Source: Gemmatimonadota bacterium
GTDB lineage: Bacteria > Gemmatimonadota > Gemmatimonadetes > Gemmatimonadales > Gemmatimonadaceae
Direction of reading: 5' to 3'
DNA length: 64,000 nt
Assembly (NCBI GenBank): GCA_031127225.1
Contig: JARIEV010000003.1
Coordinates: 1-64,000 of the forward strand
The notes under the pieces are model-generated. The model was given only the letters and a program-made list of their open reading frames with translations. It made no database searches and was not told where the DNA came from. The position numbers were made by a program, and so were the translations under genes. This document shows, piece after piece, positions 28,517-46,168 of the stretch; position 1 is the first letter of the stretch; each line of letters begins with the position of its first letter.

Positions 28517-29020
28517 ATGAAGACGAAGCCGAAGGCTAAGAAGAACGACAAGCAGATCCTGGTCGACAGCCTGAGCGCGAAGCTCGGCTCGGCGCAGGCG
28601 CTGTACTACACCGACTTCACGGGCCTGAACGTGAAGCGCATGACCGATCTCCGTCGCCGCCTGAAGAAGGCCGGCGTCGAGTACGTCGTGATCAAGAACA
28701 CCCTGGCGCTCCGAGCGGTCAACGAGGCGGGTCTCGCCGGTGTGCGGCTGCACGGTCCGACCGGTGTCGTGGTGGCGCAGGATGCCATTACGGCGGCGAA
28801 GGTGCTCTCCGATTTCGCCAAGGAGAACGACCAGCGTCCGGCCGTGAAGGGCGGGATCTATGAAGGCAACGCCGTGGATGAGGCGATGGTCAAGAAGTTG
28901 GCCTCGCTCCCGACGCGCGACGAAGCCCTCTCGATCTTCGCGGGCTATCTCAACAGCATCCCGATGATGTTCGCCCTCGCGCTCGACGCACGAAAGTCGC
29001 AGCTCGAAGGCTCCAACTGA
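28517..29020 (+). CDS. rplJ: 50S ribosomal protein uL10
   Basis: A 167-residue stalk base protein. The N-terminal domain ([20 protein letters not shown]) binds 23S rRNA and uL11. The C-terminal helix ([21 protein letters not shown]) carries the bL12 dimer sites. The gap before it is only 15 bp, so a long uL10-binding leader of the E. coli type does not fit here. Confidence 0.96.
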   Translation: MKTKPKAKKNDKQILVDSLSAKLGSAQALYYTDFTGLNVKRMTDLRRRLKKAGVEYVVIKNTLALRAVNEAGLAGVRLHGPTGVVVAQDAITAAKVLSDFAKENDQRPAVKGGIYEGNAVDEAMVKKLASLPTRDEALSIFAGYLNSIPMMFALALDARKSQLEGSN

Positions 29021-29048
29021 GTTCCCCAGGCGTTCGCCTGATCACACG

Positions 29049-29065
29049 CCCCAGCCTGCCTGGGG
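29049..29065 (+). promoter_or_regulatory. Small hairpin just upstream of the rplL ribosome-binding site
   Basis: A 6-bp stem, ccccag and ctgggg around cctgc, ends 13 nt before the GGAGAG ribosome-binding site of rplL, in the 67-bp rplJ-rplL gap. It could influence bL12 synthesis, which must exceed uL10 four- to six-fold. That role is inference. Confidence 0.3.
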
Positions 29066-29087
29066 GAGACATACGGAGAGATGTACC

Positions 29088-29471
29088 ATGGCTAACACGA
29101 CCCTGAGCAAGGACGAGATCCTCGACGCGATCGGCGCGATGAGCGTCATCGAACTGTCGGAGCTGATCGAAACGTTCAAGACGAAGTTCAACGTCACCAT
29201 CGCCGCTGTGGCGGCGGGCGGCGGCGGCGGCGCGGCCCCGGCGGCGGCTGTCGAAGAGCAGACCGAGTTTGCGGTCATCCTCAAGGAAGCGGGCGGCAAG
29301 AAGATCCAGGTCATCAAGGTCGTGCGCGAGCTGACCGGCCTGGGCCTGAAGGAAGCCAAGGACCTGGTCGATGGCGCACCCAAGGCCGTCAAGGAAAATG
29401 TGTCCAAGGATGAAGCCGCCCAGATCAAGGCCAAGCTTGAGGCCGAGGGCGCGACCGTCGAAGTCAAGTAA
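29088..29471 (+). CDS. rplL: 50S ribosomal protein bL12
   Basis: A 127-residue stalk protein. The N-terminal dimerisation domain ([21 protein letters not shown]) is joined by an Ala/Gly-rich hinge ([13 protein letters not shown]) to the C-terminal factor-binding domain ([21 protein letters not shown]). It recruits EF-Tu and EF-G. A strong ribosome-binding site (GGAGAG) precedes the ATG. Confidence 0.97.
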   Translation: MANTTLSKDEILDAIGAMSVIELSELIETFKTKFNVTIAAVAAGGGGGAAPAAAVEEQTEFAVILKEAGGKKIQVIKVVRELTGLGLKEAKDLVDGAPKAVKENVSKDEAAQIKAKLEAEGATVEVK

Positions 29472-29529
29472 GGCTGACGGCCGTTCTTCGTTTTACCGTA
29501 GTTCCGTCGTTGTAACGCTCCTCCCCGGG

Positions 29530-29560
29530 GGGGCCGGTCACGATTTTCGTGACCGGCCCC
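29530..29560 (+). terminator. Attenuator-like hairpin between rplL and rpoB
   Basis: A perfect 14-bp stem (ggggccggtcacga / tcgtgaccggcccc) with a 3-nt ttt loop in the 163-bp rplL-rpoB gap, not followed by a T-run. Partial termination or RNA processing at this site in other bacteria lowers rpoBC expression relative to ribosomal proteins, which fits the position. Confidence 0.7.
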
Positions 29561-29634
29561 GTCGGGGCGGAGCGATTTGCGCCTCCGGTTTCCCGGATTC
29601 GGTGCACCCCGCACGCGGGTGAGCCCCTAAGGAT

Positions 29635-34200
<4,566 letters not shown>

Positions 34201-34202
34201 TC

Positions 34203-38534
<4,332 letters not shown>

Positions 38535-38551
38535 TCCCGATGAGGGATGTG

Positions 38552-38584
38552 AAAAGGGCGGGACCTTCGGGTCCCGCCTTTTTT
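38552..38584 (+). terminator. Rho-independent terminator after rpoC
   Basis: A GC-rich stem (gggcgggacc / ggtcccgcctt) capped by a TTCG tetraloop, flanked by aaaa and ending in a run of six T. It is the classic terminator of the rplKAJL-rpoBC transcript. Confidence 0.93.
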
Positions 38585-38594
38585 GCATCTGACG

Positions 38595-38615
38595 ACTCAA
38601 AACCCAGTACTCAGT
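38595..38615. repeat. ACTCA...TCAGT repeat, copy 1
   Basis: The 21-bp element actcaaaacccagtactcagt resembles a second element at 38877-38899. Both open with ACTCA(A/G)AAC and end GTACT(C/G)AGT. It lies exactly at the broken 3' end of the four-helix-bundle gene remnant. Confidence 0.45.
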
Positions 38616-38736
38616 GGCGCAGGCCGGGCGACGCTCTGCCGATGAGTCGCTCCCGCCGCTCCACCGCGCGATGCAGGTCGACCGCAAACGTGCGCGCTCG
38701 CGCGAGCACGAGGAGGTTATTCGGATTCTTCGGCAT
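38611..38736 (-). pseudogene. Remnant of a four-helix-bundle (S23-type) protein
   Basis: A 41-codon ORF, starting MPKNPNNLLVLARARTFAVD and ending IGRASPGLRH, resembles the first third of the small four-helix-bundle proteins (23S rRNA intervening-sequence family). Those proteins are normally about 120 residues and continue at this point with the second helix. The stop falls inside the repeat copy 1, so the rest is lost. The family assignment is by eye. Confidence 0.4.
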
Positions 38737-38876
38737 TGGGCGAGCTTACGATCCTCGCCGGCAAGTGCGTGACCAAACATGCGCACGCCATACCATCCCC
38801 ACGCACCATCAAACCCGCTCGGTGCTGCGGACTGTCGTTGCTGAACGCTGAGCACTCTACCCAGTCTGACGCCAGA
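38737..38876. other. Non-coding stretch between gene remnant and repeat copy 2
   Basis: Together with its neighbours this is a 375-bp gene-free interval after rpoC. No convincing gene, RNA or promoter element is seen here. Confidence 0.4.
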
Positions 38877-38899
38877 ACTCAGAACACTGTGTACTGAGT
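38877..38899. repeat. ACTCA...TGAGT repeat, copy 2
   Basis: The 23-bp element actcagaacactgtgtactgagt is itself a partial palindrome (actcag...tgagt) and matches copy 1 at 38595-38615 in the same orientation. It ends 10 bp before the stop codon of the kinase gene. Confidence 0.45.
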
Positions 38900-38909
38900 C
38901 GTGAGTGAG

Positions 38910-40832
38910 TCAGTCCGGCTGCATCCCCCGCGGCCTCCGCACCCTATTCACTTTCGCCGTATCTAGCCACGCGTTCACCTGCCGGGCCGCCAGCGGGAAC
39001 GCCAGGGTTGGATTCGACGCCGGTGCCATCGATTCCGACATCCGCGAGAACCGCCCCGAGCGGACGTCGGTGAAGGTGGTGAGCACCACCACGGAATCCC
39101 CGCGCGTGCTGACCATGCCGGTCACGACGTAGTCCGCACGCAGCCCCCACCCCACGCTCATCCGGTCGGGCATGGTCCGCATGGCGCGCTCCGTGAGGGT
39201 ATCGGTGACGACGTCGTAGCGATCGGAGGGAAGCGCTGCCCGGACGTCGCGCGCGACGGCGCGCGTGGTCGCGGCATATTCGCGTTTGCCGGTTGCGTTC
39301 GCGTAGGGCGTGACGACGACGCGCACCCGACCGTCGGTGGACGGCGCCAACATGGGGGTCAGCGTGGTCGGTGCGCGCGGCACATCGATGCGCGCGATTT
39401 GCGGCAGGCGTCGCATGGCACTGTCCATCTGCAGCAGCGCGCGCGCCATCGAGTCGGCGAAGATCCGACCCACCTCGGCGAGCAACTGCTCCCGATCGAC
39501 CGTGGTGGCGGTGCCGTTCGCACTGCGAATCCGGACCTGCGCCTCGCCGGGCGAGGCGGAGATGGCCGGCACGGCGGCGCCGGGCGTCTGGGTGGCCGTG
39601 GGCGCGGCGCTGCGCCGGACGGCGTCCGACCGCAGTTGGCGTGCGCTGACGGCGGCGGCGATCGCCAGTGACTCGGCGTGGCTGATCACCACCGCGACCG
39701 GTACGGACGAGGCGCGGTCGGACAGATCACGATAGACGGTGTCCACGTGGGTCGCTGCCGACTCCGGCGGCACCACGGACATCGTGCGCGCGCGATCCCC
39801 GCCCGGGCCCGCATCGCGCGCGTCGGGCATCGAATCTCCCGACGCGGCCGCTGAGTCCCGGCGCGAGCCCTGCGTGCCTTGCAGGACCACGTAGGACGCG
39901 ACGGCGACCACGATACCACCCGCCAGCACGGCGGCGCGCGCCACGACGGGACGGCGCGCCACGGCCACTGTCCGCGCGGTGGCGCTCGACATGGGCGGCA
40001 GTGCTTCGAGCGCCGCGAGCAGGGCACGCGCGGTGGCCGGACGCTTGTCGGCATCCTTTTCGAGGCAGCGCATGATCAGCGTCGACAGCGACTGCGGAAT
40101 GTCGGTGACCGAGAGGTGCGGTGCGGCCGGCATCTGGGTGAGTTGCGCGGCGAGTGTCGCTTGCGGCGAGGCGCCGGTGAAGGGCGAACGGCCCGTGAGC
40201 AGTTCATACGCCACCAGACCGACGCCGTAGATATCGACGCGATGATCGGCGGCCGGGTCGGCGGCCAGTTGTTCGGGGGCCATGTAGGCTGGGGTCCCGA
40301 TCGCCATGCCCGTCGTGGTGCTGCCATGGACGGGGATTGCCAGACTGAGTGCCTTCGCCACTCCGAAGTCGGACACCAGCGCGTGCATGCCTGACGTGAG
40401 AATATTGTCCGGCTTGATGTCGCGATGCACGATGCCGAGCTCATGCGCGTAGGCGAGCGCATCGACCACGTCATGCAGGATGCGCACCACATCGCGCGGA
40501 GGGAGCCGCTGCACCGCATCGAGTGTACCGCGCAGCGATTCGCCCTCGATATACGGCATCGAAAACCAGAGCAGGCCATCGTCGTCGCCGGCCGACAGCA
40601 ACGGTACGATGTGCGGATGCTGCAGCTGGGCCGCCAGTTGGATTTCCCGGCGGAAGCGCTCCACGTTGATGCCGGCCGCCAATTCGGGGGGGAGCACCTT
40701 CACGACGACGCGGCGCTGCAGTGCGCGCTCCGTGGCCACGAACACCCGGGACATGCCGGCTCCGCCGAGCTCCCGTTCAATCAGGAAATCGGCGTCGAGG
40801 GCGCGCTGCAGTCGGTGCTGGAAGTCGTTCAC
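38910..40832 (-). CDS. Membrane serine/threonine protein kinase with C-terminal TolB-like domain
   Basis: A 640-residue Hanks-type kinase. The N-terminal catalytic domain (about 15-275) has the Gly loop GGAGMSRVFVA, Lys in VVVKVLPPE, the catalytic HRDIKPDN, DFG (SDFGVAKA) and APEQ. One membrane helix (VLAGGIVVAVASYVVLQG) is near residue 305. After an Ala/Pro-rich linker, the last 140 residues (VRVVVTPYANATGKREYAATT..., ADYVVTGMVSTRGDSVV) resemble the TolB-N/FlgO-like fold and would lie outside the membrane, suggesting a sensor. It is divergent from a lipoprotein gene. Confidence 0.88.
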   Translation of the reverse strand: MNDFQHRLQRALDADFLIERELGGAGMSRVFVATERALQRRVVVKVLPPELAAGINVERFRREIQLAAQLQHPHIVPLLSAGDDDGLLWFSMPYIEGESLRGTLDAVQRLPPRDVVRILHDVVDALAYAHELGIVHRDIKPDNILTSGMHALVSDFGVAKALSLAIPVHGSTTTGMAIGTPAYMAPEQLAADPAADHRVDIYGVGLVAYELLTGRSPFTGASPQATLAAQLTQMPAAPHLSVTDIPQSLSTLIMRCLEKDADKRPATARALLAALEALPPMSSATARTVAVARRPVVARAAVLAGGIVVAVASYVVLQGTQGSRRDSAAASGDSMPDARDAGPGGDRARTMSVVPPESAATHVDTVYRDLSDRASSVPVAVVISHAESLAIAAAVSARQLRSDAVRRSAAPTATQTPGAAVPAISASPGEAQVRIRSANGTATTVDREQLLAEVGRIFADSMARALLQMDSAMRRLPQIARIDVPRAPTTLTPMLAPSTDGRVRVVVTPYANATGKREYAATTRAVARDVRAALPSDRYDVVTDTLTERAMRTMPDRMSVGWGLRADYVVTGMVSTRGDSVVVLTTFTDVRSGRFSRMSESMAPASNPTLAFPLAARQVNAWLDTAKVNRVRRPRGMQPD

Positions 40833-41008
40833 GGGTTACTCACTCACGGAAAACCACGGGCTCCGGCGTCGTCAGTCACCACGGTCCGTCCGGTCGCCGT
40901 CGGCGACGCCGTGACCGGTTGCCGCATCGTTCTGCCCACACGTACGTTACCACCGTCCTGCTGTTAACGCCCATGTCGAGAGCCGGCCGCGATGCCGGAG
41001 GGGGCCTG

Positions 41009-41644
41009 ATGTCTATCGTGAAAGGAGCGCTGGCGAGCCGCCTCGTCGGTCGTGCGCGTTTTCAGTGCCGTCGACTGCCTTCGGCGCTCGCCGTGACCAG
41101 TGTCCTGCTCGGCGCGGCGGGGTGTGCGAGCACCGGCGCGTCGAAGAGCGGGGACTTTGGTACGGGCTCCGTACAGACGGCCGTGCTGCAGAACGCCCAA
41201 GGGGCCGCGCGGGGCATCAATCTCGTCTCGACGACCGAGGTGAACAGTTCCCTCGTCGCGGCCTCCGTCGAGGCCGCGTGGGCCGCGCTGCAGTCGGCAT
41301 ACACCACGCTCGGTATTCCGGTCACGGAACTCAATGCGCCCCAGCGGACGATTGGCAACCCAGCCTATCGCGTCCGGCGCCGCATCGGCGATGTGCCCAC
41401 CATGCGGGCGCTCGACTGCGGCGGCGATTCCGGGATGCCAAATGCGGAGACGTATCAACTCCTGCTGAGCGTCAAATCGCGGATCATCCCCAGTGATGCT
41501 GGCGGGAGCGTGGTCCAGACGACCATCGAGGGTACCGGCCGGAACGCGACGACGGCGGCCAGCAGCGACGTCCGGTGTTCCTCAATGGGGGCGCTCGAGA
41601 AGCGGATCGCCGACCTCGTGAAAGCGCGGGTCGCCGCGAAGTAG
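41009..41644 (+). CDS. Lipoprotein, unknown function
   Basis: A 211-residue protein. The N-terminus ends in the lipobox-like LLGAAGC (start ATG 41009; ATG 40973 is an alternative). The mature region has an alpha/beta feel (SLVAASVEAAWAALQSAYTTLGIP, then RVRRRIGDVPTMRALDCG) with three cysteines besides the lipid one. No family recognised. It is divergent from the kinase gene with 176 bp between starts, so a shared regulatory region is likely. Confidence 0.6.
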   Translation: MSIVKGALASRLVGRARFQCRRLPSALAVTSVLLGAAGCASTGASKSGDFGTGSVQTAVLQNAQGAARGINLVSTTEVNSSLVAASVEAAWAALQSAYTTLGIPVTELNAPQRTIGNPAYRVRRRIGDVPTMRALDCGGDSGMPNAETYQLLLSVKSRIIPSDAGGSVVQTTIEGTGRNATTAASSDVRCSSMGALEKRIADLVKARVAAK

Positions 41645-41673
41645 GACGTGGTGAGCGGGGATGGCTCCCCCCG

Positions 41674-41702
41674 TTGACCCACCCCCCGCTCAGGACTAAG
41701 CT
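41674..41702 (+). promoter_or_regulatory. Possible promoter of rpsL-rpsG
   Basis: TTGACC at 41674-41679, a 17-bp spacer and TAAGCT at 41697-41702, lying 114 bp before the rpsL start in a 171-bp gap. The -35 matches consensus in five of six bases, the -10 only in the key T, A and final T. Suggestive only. Confidence 0.3.
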
Positions 41703-41815
41703 TAGGGTTCTGTTCCGTGCCGCCGCAGCCTTGGGTCATTCCGGTCGCGGCGATCCACGTAGATGTCGGAGTTCGAACACCCGGTCGGTCAGGCCGTCCG
41801 GGCAACCATCCTAGA

Positions 41816-42228
<413 letters not shown>

Positions 42229-42232
<4 letters not shown>

Positions 42233-42699
42233 GCCGCCGCAAAAGCGCAGTAAAGCGCACCGTCCTTCCTGACGCCCGCTACGACAGCCAGACCGTCTCG
42301 AAGTTCATCAACAACCTGATGATTCAGGGCAAGAAGTCCACCGCCGAAGGGATCTTCTACGGCGCGATGGACATCGTGGAAGCCAAGACCAGCCAGCCGG
42401 GCGTGGGTGTGTTCAAGCAGGCGTTGAACAACCTCAAGCCGGTGGTCGAAGTGAAGAGCCGCCGCGTCGGCGGCGCCACGTACCAGGTGCCGGTCGAAGT
42501 CCGTCAGGACCGTCGTTCCGCCCTCGCCATGCGTTGGCTCATCGGGTATTCGCGCGACCGCAACGAGAAGTCGATGGCTGAGAAGCTGGCGGCCGAAGTG
42601 CTCGCGGCGAGCCGTGGCGAAGGGAATGCGATCAAGAAGAAAGAAGACACGCATCGCATGGCCGAAGCCAACAAGGCGTTCGCGCACTACCGCTGGTAG
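42229..42699 (+). CDS. rpsG: 30S ribosomal protein uS7
   Basis: A 156-residue head protein beginning at GTG 42229, supported by GGGAGGT 9 nt upstream, inside the end of rpsL. Signatures are [24 protein letters not shown] and [20 protein letters not shown]. In most bacteria fusA follows; here a very strong terminator ends the transcript. Confidence 0.97.
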
Positions 42700-42717
42700 T
42701 TCCGGAACACCAGGTAT

Positions 42718-42759
42718 GATGAAGGCCCCTGCGACATGCGTGTCGCAGGGGCCTTCATC
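42718..42759. terminator. Strong terminator after rpsG
   Basis: A perfect 19-bp stem (gatgaaggcccctgcgaca and its complement) with a 4-nt tgcg loop, 19 bp after rpsG and 38 bp before the convergent bactofilin gene end. It can serve both strands. It cuts the ancestral str operon between rpsG and fusA. Confidence 0.85.
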
Positions 42760-42797
42760 GTTGCCCGCGGTCCGTTGCCCACGGTCCGCTGAACGCG

Positions 42798-43847
42798 CTA
42801 CCGAGTGCTTTGCCCGTCTGCAGAGGCCATGACCGCACCGTAGACCACGGCCCCGGGGAGCAGGCGGATCGTCGGGGCGCTGACCGTGGTGCGTACTGAC
42901 GCGGACCCTACGACCGCGGCTTCGATGGCGACGGCAAATTCTGAAATGACCGGACCGCCCACACGGGCGCCGTTCCGGATCATCACGCGTGAGCGGGCGG
43001 AGCACGATCCCGTGACGATGGCGCCCGCCTGGACTTCCAGCGCGCCGTGCGCCTTGATCGAGCCCGTCACGCGCGCGCCGGATTCCACGATCACATCGCC
43101 TGTCGCGATGGCCGACCCGACCAAGGCGCAGCCAGCGGGGATCGTCAGGTCTCCGTACACCCGCCAGTAGTTCGTCCCCATCGAATCCGCATTGCCCGGT
43201 TCGAAGCGCTCATACACTCCGGTCGTGGCCGGAGGCACATCGGCCGCTCCGGTACCGACGACACGGATGATTCCCGCCTCCATCCGTTGAAACGTGACAT
43301 CGGGGGCCAGTGTGATCTGACGATCGGAGGTGGCCCGCCCGATCAGTGCCGATCCCTCCCCCACCTCGAGGATGCCGCGCGCGTGTACCCATCGCAGCAC
43401 CGTGGACCGTGGACCCAGCGTCACATCGCGCTGCCCGAGCAGCGCCCGGTACGAAACCGACGCGCTGCCGTTGAGCGTGAGGCGCGCCAAGCACTCGCTG
43501 GACAGCTCGGCGCCTTCGGGGAGCGGGGAGCTGTCCATGAGGACCACGACGTCGCGGATCGGCTTCCGGTCGCCGCGAATCGGGCTTGCCTGCGAATGGG
43601 TGCGCACGACGGATCCGTCGGCGAGCCGAGGCGGCACCATCGTCCCCAGCAGTCCCTCTTCCATGGCACGCCTGGCGAAGGATTCGGCGAAGAAGGTGAG
43701 CTGTCCCGCATCGTTGCCGACAGCATTTAGCGGGGCGGCGTCGCGTGGGCGCAGCAATTCGCCGAAGGCGGGGATGAGCGGCAGCGCCATCCAGGCTAGC
43801 ATCGCTACCAGTAACAGGCCGAAGGCCACTTCCGGTGGCAGCGTCAT
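42798..43847 (-). CDS. Membrane-anchored bactofilin-like polymer-forming protein
   Basis: A 349-residue protein with an N-terminal membrane helix (EVAFGLLLVAMLAWMALPLI). After an undefined domain, the last 130 residues read as regular beta-helix turns (GDLTIPAGCALVGSAIATGDVIVESGARVTGSIKAHGALEVQAGA...). This is the repeated GxxxVxxGAxVxG pattern of bactofilins, cytoskeletal polymers that organise envelope or polysaccharide machinery. Its start overlaps the GT2 stop (ATGA), so it is the last gene of the polysaccharide operon. Confidence 0.72.
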   Translation of the reverse strand: MTLPPEVAFGLLLVAMLAWMALPLIPAFGELLRPRDAAPLNAVGNDAGQLTFFAESFARRAMEEGLLGTMVPPRLADGSVVRTHSQASPIRGDRKPIRDVVVLMDSSPLPEGAELSSECLARLTLNGSASVSYRALLGQRDVTLGPRSTVLRWVHARGILEVGEGSALIGRATSDRQITLAPDVTFQRMEAGIIRVVGTGAADVPPATTGVYERFEPGNADSMGTNYWRVYGDLTIPAGCALVGSAIATGDVIVESGARVTGSIKAHGALEVQAGAIVTGSCSARSRVMIRNGARVGGPVISEFAVAIEAAVVGSASVRTTVSAPTIRLLPGAVVYGAVMASADGQSTR

Positions 43848-45145
43848 GCGGATGCTCCCGGAGCGGATCCCGTGCCCTTGCCGCCGTTGCTACGCACCGC
43901 GCGGTGCCGTTCGGTTTTCTGCCACTGCATGGGCTGCCCGCGCAGCCAGGAGGCACGGGAGAGTGCCGCGCGGCCCACGGCGAAGGTACTCACGAGGAAC
44001 CCGAGAAAGAGAAACGGTAACATCCGAATGCGCTCGCGCGACCCGTCAAGACGGCTGGCGGCAGCGACCTGAAAGAAGGCGGCGAAGTTACCGACGGTAT
44101 TGAATGACGCAATCGCCAGGACTGTGACGCGCCCCCATGCCGGTGGATAGCCGACATAGAAGAGGGTGATCGTGCACATCCACCCGATCATCAGCACGAT
44201 CGGCACCATGAACACCCCCAGCATCAGCACGCCGTCGACGATTTGCACCGTGGGCAACGCCCGGCGATTGCGGATGAGCTGGAAGACATACCGGCGCAAT
44301 GCCTGATTGTGTCCCTTCGCCCACCGCTTGATCTGGCGGATCCGCGACTCCCAGGTCTCCGGCACTTCTTCGTAGCACTCTGAGCGGTTCTGGTACACGA
44401 CATCCCAGCCGTTCATGACGAGGCGCACGGTCAGGTCCGTGTCCTCCGCGAGCGAGTCGGTCCGCCATCCGCCCACGTGTTCGAGCGCGGCGCGCCGCAC
44501 ACCGCCGACGGTGCCGCCGTACTGCGGCACGAGGCGCAGATTCATGCGCGCCTGCTGATCGACCTGATACCCACCGGCCCGCTCCAAGTCGAGCATGCGG
44601 GTGAGCAGTGACAGTCCGACATTCAGCGGCACAACCCGGCCCATCACCGCACCAACTTCGGGATCAAAGAACGGGGAGACCAACTGCTTGAGCAGCCGCT
44701 GACCGGGGATATAGTCAGCATCAAAGACCAAGTGGATCTCGCCCTGATGCTTCGCCATCGCCTCTTCGAGCGCGGCTGCCTTGCCGGGGGTGCCGCCATC
44801 ACGCAGAAAGGGGAGAATCAGATCTGGGTAGTTGGCCGCATACTCGAGGAGAATCGCGCGCGTGTCGTCTTCCGAGCGGTCATCGATGGGCACGATGCGC
44901 AGCCGATCAAGCGGGTAGTCGCAGGTGAGCAGCGCGTCCATTGAATCGCGCACCACGCGGGATTCATTGTGCGCGGGCACGAAGACGATCAGCGACGGCC
45001 AGTCGGCCTGCATGATGTCGACGAAGGGCTGCCGATGCCGGCCGAAGAGCCTGTTGAGGGTGAAGAAATAGTGCCGCAGCGTGTAGATCGCGAGCACGAT
45101 GATGCAGAACCAGAGACCGAGATTGGCCAGCGAGACGAGGGTCAT
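43844..45145 (-). CDS. Family 2 membrane glycosyltransferase
   Basis: A 433-residue processive-type GT2. The catalytic domain shows VPAHNES, DDRSEDDT, DADYIPG (the DxD-type metal site) and QIKRWAKGHNQ (the QxxRW motif that binds the acceptor). It has an N-terminal helix and at least three C-terminal helices (VLMLGVFMVPIVLMIGWMC and others), as in BcsA/PgaC synthases that extrude polysaccharide. Both ends overlap the neighbouring genes by four bases, so it is coupled to the membrane protein and the bactofilin. Confidence 0.88.
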   Translation of the reverse strand: MTLVSLANLGLWFCIIVLAIYTLRHYFFTLNRLFGRHRQPFVDIMQADWPSLIVFVPAHNESRVVRDSMDALLTCDYPLDRLRIVPIDDRSEDDTRAILLEYAANYPDLILPFLRDGGTPGKAAALEEAMAKHQGEIHLVFDADYIPGQRLLKQLVSPFFDPEVGAVMGRVVPLNVGLSLLTRMLDLERAGGYQVDQQARMNLRLVPQYGGTVGGVRRAALEHVGGWRTDSLAEDTDLTVRLVMNGWDVVYQNRSECYEEVPETWESRIRQIKRWAKGHNQALRRYVFQLIRNRRALPTVQIVDGVLMLGVFMVPIVLMIGWMCTITLFYVGYPPAWGRVTVLAIASFNTVGNFAAFFQVAAASRLDGSRERIRMLPFLFLGFLVSTFAVGRAALSRASWLRGQPMQWQKTERHRAVRSNGGKGTGSAPGASA

Positions 45146-46095
45146 GCGTTGCCCCCGTCACGGCCGTTTGTCGGTCCCGAGGGTACCGCGGGGCTGCCGA
45201 ATGACGGGGTAATGGCACGCACGGAAGCGGGTGTCGGGCGGGCACGATTCAGCGTACGCGCCGCCGAGGCGGGCGGACGCCGATCGGCGGAGTCGAGCGG
45301 GCCGTCGGAACGCCAGCTCATGCCCCATCCGTACAACGCCACGTAGACGAACACGTCGAGCAGCACGCCGAAGACGAGAAAAAGTATCGGCAACGCGAGC
45401 AGGGACAACCGGTGAAGCAGCCACGCATGCACCGTGGCCTGCAATGGGAGCAGCACGGCCAGGTGGCCGAGCAGCATCAGCGCCATCGCGGCCTTCTGCC
45501 AGAGCTGAAAATCGAAGATGTAAAAGGTAAACGCGACCAGAAACGGCGCGAGCAGCAGGATCACCACGCCGCACACGAGCAACCCGTTGATGTAGTCCGG
45601 CAGGTTGTAGGAAAACGGCGGCGCGGCGAAGGTGAACCACAGTTGCGCGGTCAGCTGCAGGACGGCGAGTGCGCGGGCCAGATAGGCGAACGGCGTGAGG
45701 CGTCCGCGCAACATCGCGCCGGCGAGCGCGAGGAGCAGCATGACAAGCCATCCCCCTTGCAGCTGTCCAGCCGTTGGCCATCCCGCGGACGCCGTGAAAA
45801 ACGGTACGGCGGTTGCCGCGAGCTCGAGGTCGATGACCCGAGTGGCCACGCCACCGGTGAGCCCGAGCGGCGGTTGCACCCACTCAAAGAAGGCGCGCCA
45901 CCGCTCCATGAGCGGGTCGAGGAACAGGAGCATGACGGAGGCGAAGATCGCGGGCAGCACGATCAGGTCGATCACGAGCGTCCAGGACACCTCGAGGCCG
46001 ATCATGGCGCGGTGCGGGGCGATCTTGCCGCCCCGGAATCCGCGATTGCTCAGCGACTCGGTCCGGCGGGACAGCTTCCCAGTGATGCGTGACAC
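45142..46095 (-). CDS. Polytopic membrane protein of the polysaccharide operon
   Basis: A 317-residue protein with about seven membrane helices (TLVIDLIVLPAIFASVMLLFL, GGWLVMLLLALAGAML, YINGLLVCGVVILLLAPFLVAF and others) and a disordered Pro/Arg tail. No family recognised. Its end overlaps the GT2 start by four bases, so it probably works in synthesis or export of the same polymer. A 73-bp gap separates it from wecB upstream. Confidence 0.6.
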   Translation of the reverse strand: MSRITGKLSRRTESLSNRGFRGGKIAPHRAMIGLEVSWTLVIDLIVLPAIFASVMLLFLDPLMERWRAFFEWVQPPLGLTGGVATRVIDLELAATAVPFFTASAGWPTAGQLQGGWLVMLLLALAGAMLRGRLTPFAYLARALAVLQLTAQLWFTFAAPPFSYNLPDYINGLLVCGVVILLLAPFLVAFTFYIFDFQLWQKAAMALMLLGHLAVLLPLQATVHAWLLHRLSLLALPILFLVFGVLLDVFVYVALYGWGMSWRSDGPLDSADRRPPASAARTLNRARPTPASVRAITPSFGSPAVPSGPTNGRDGGNA

Positions 46096-46168
46096 TTAGC
46101 GGTTTCTCCGCAGCACGAGTGTGAGCGCGGCAGCTCCGCCCCCGGTGATGCGGCGTCCCGCGCGCGGC

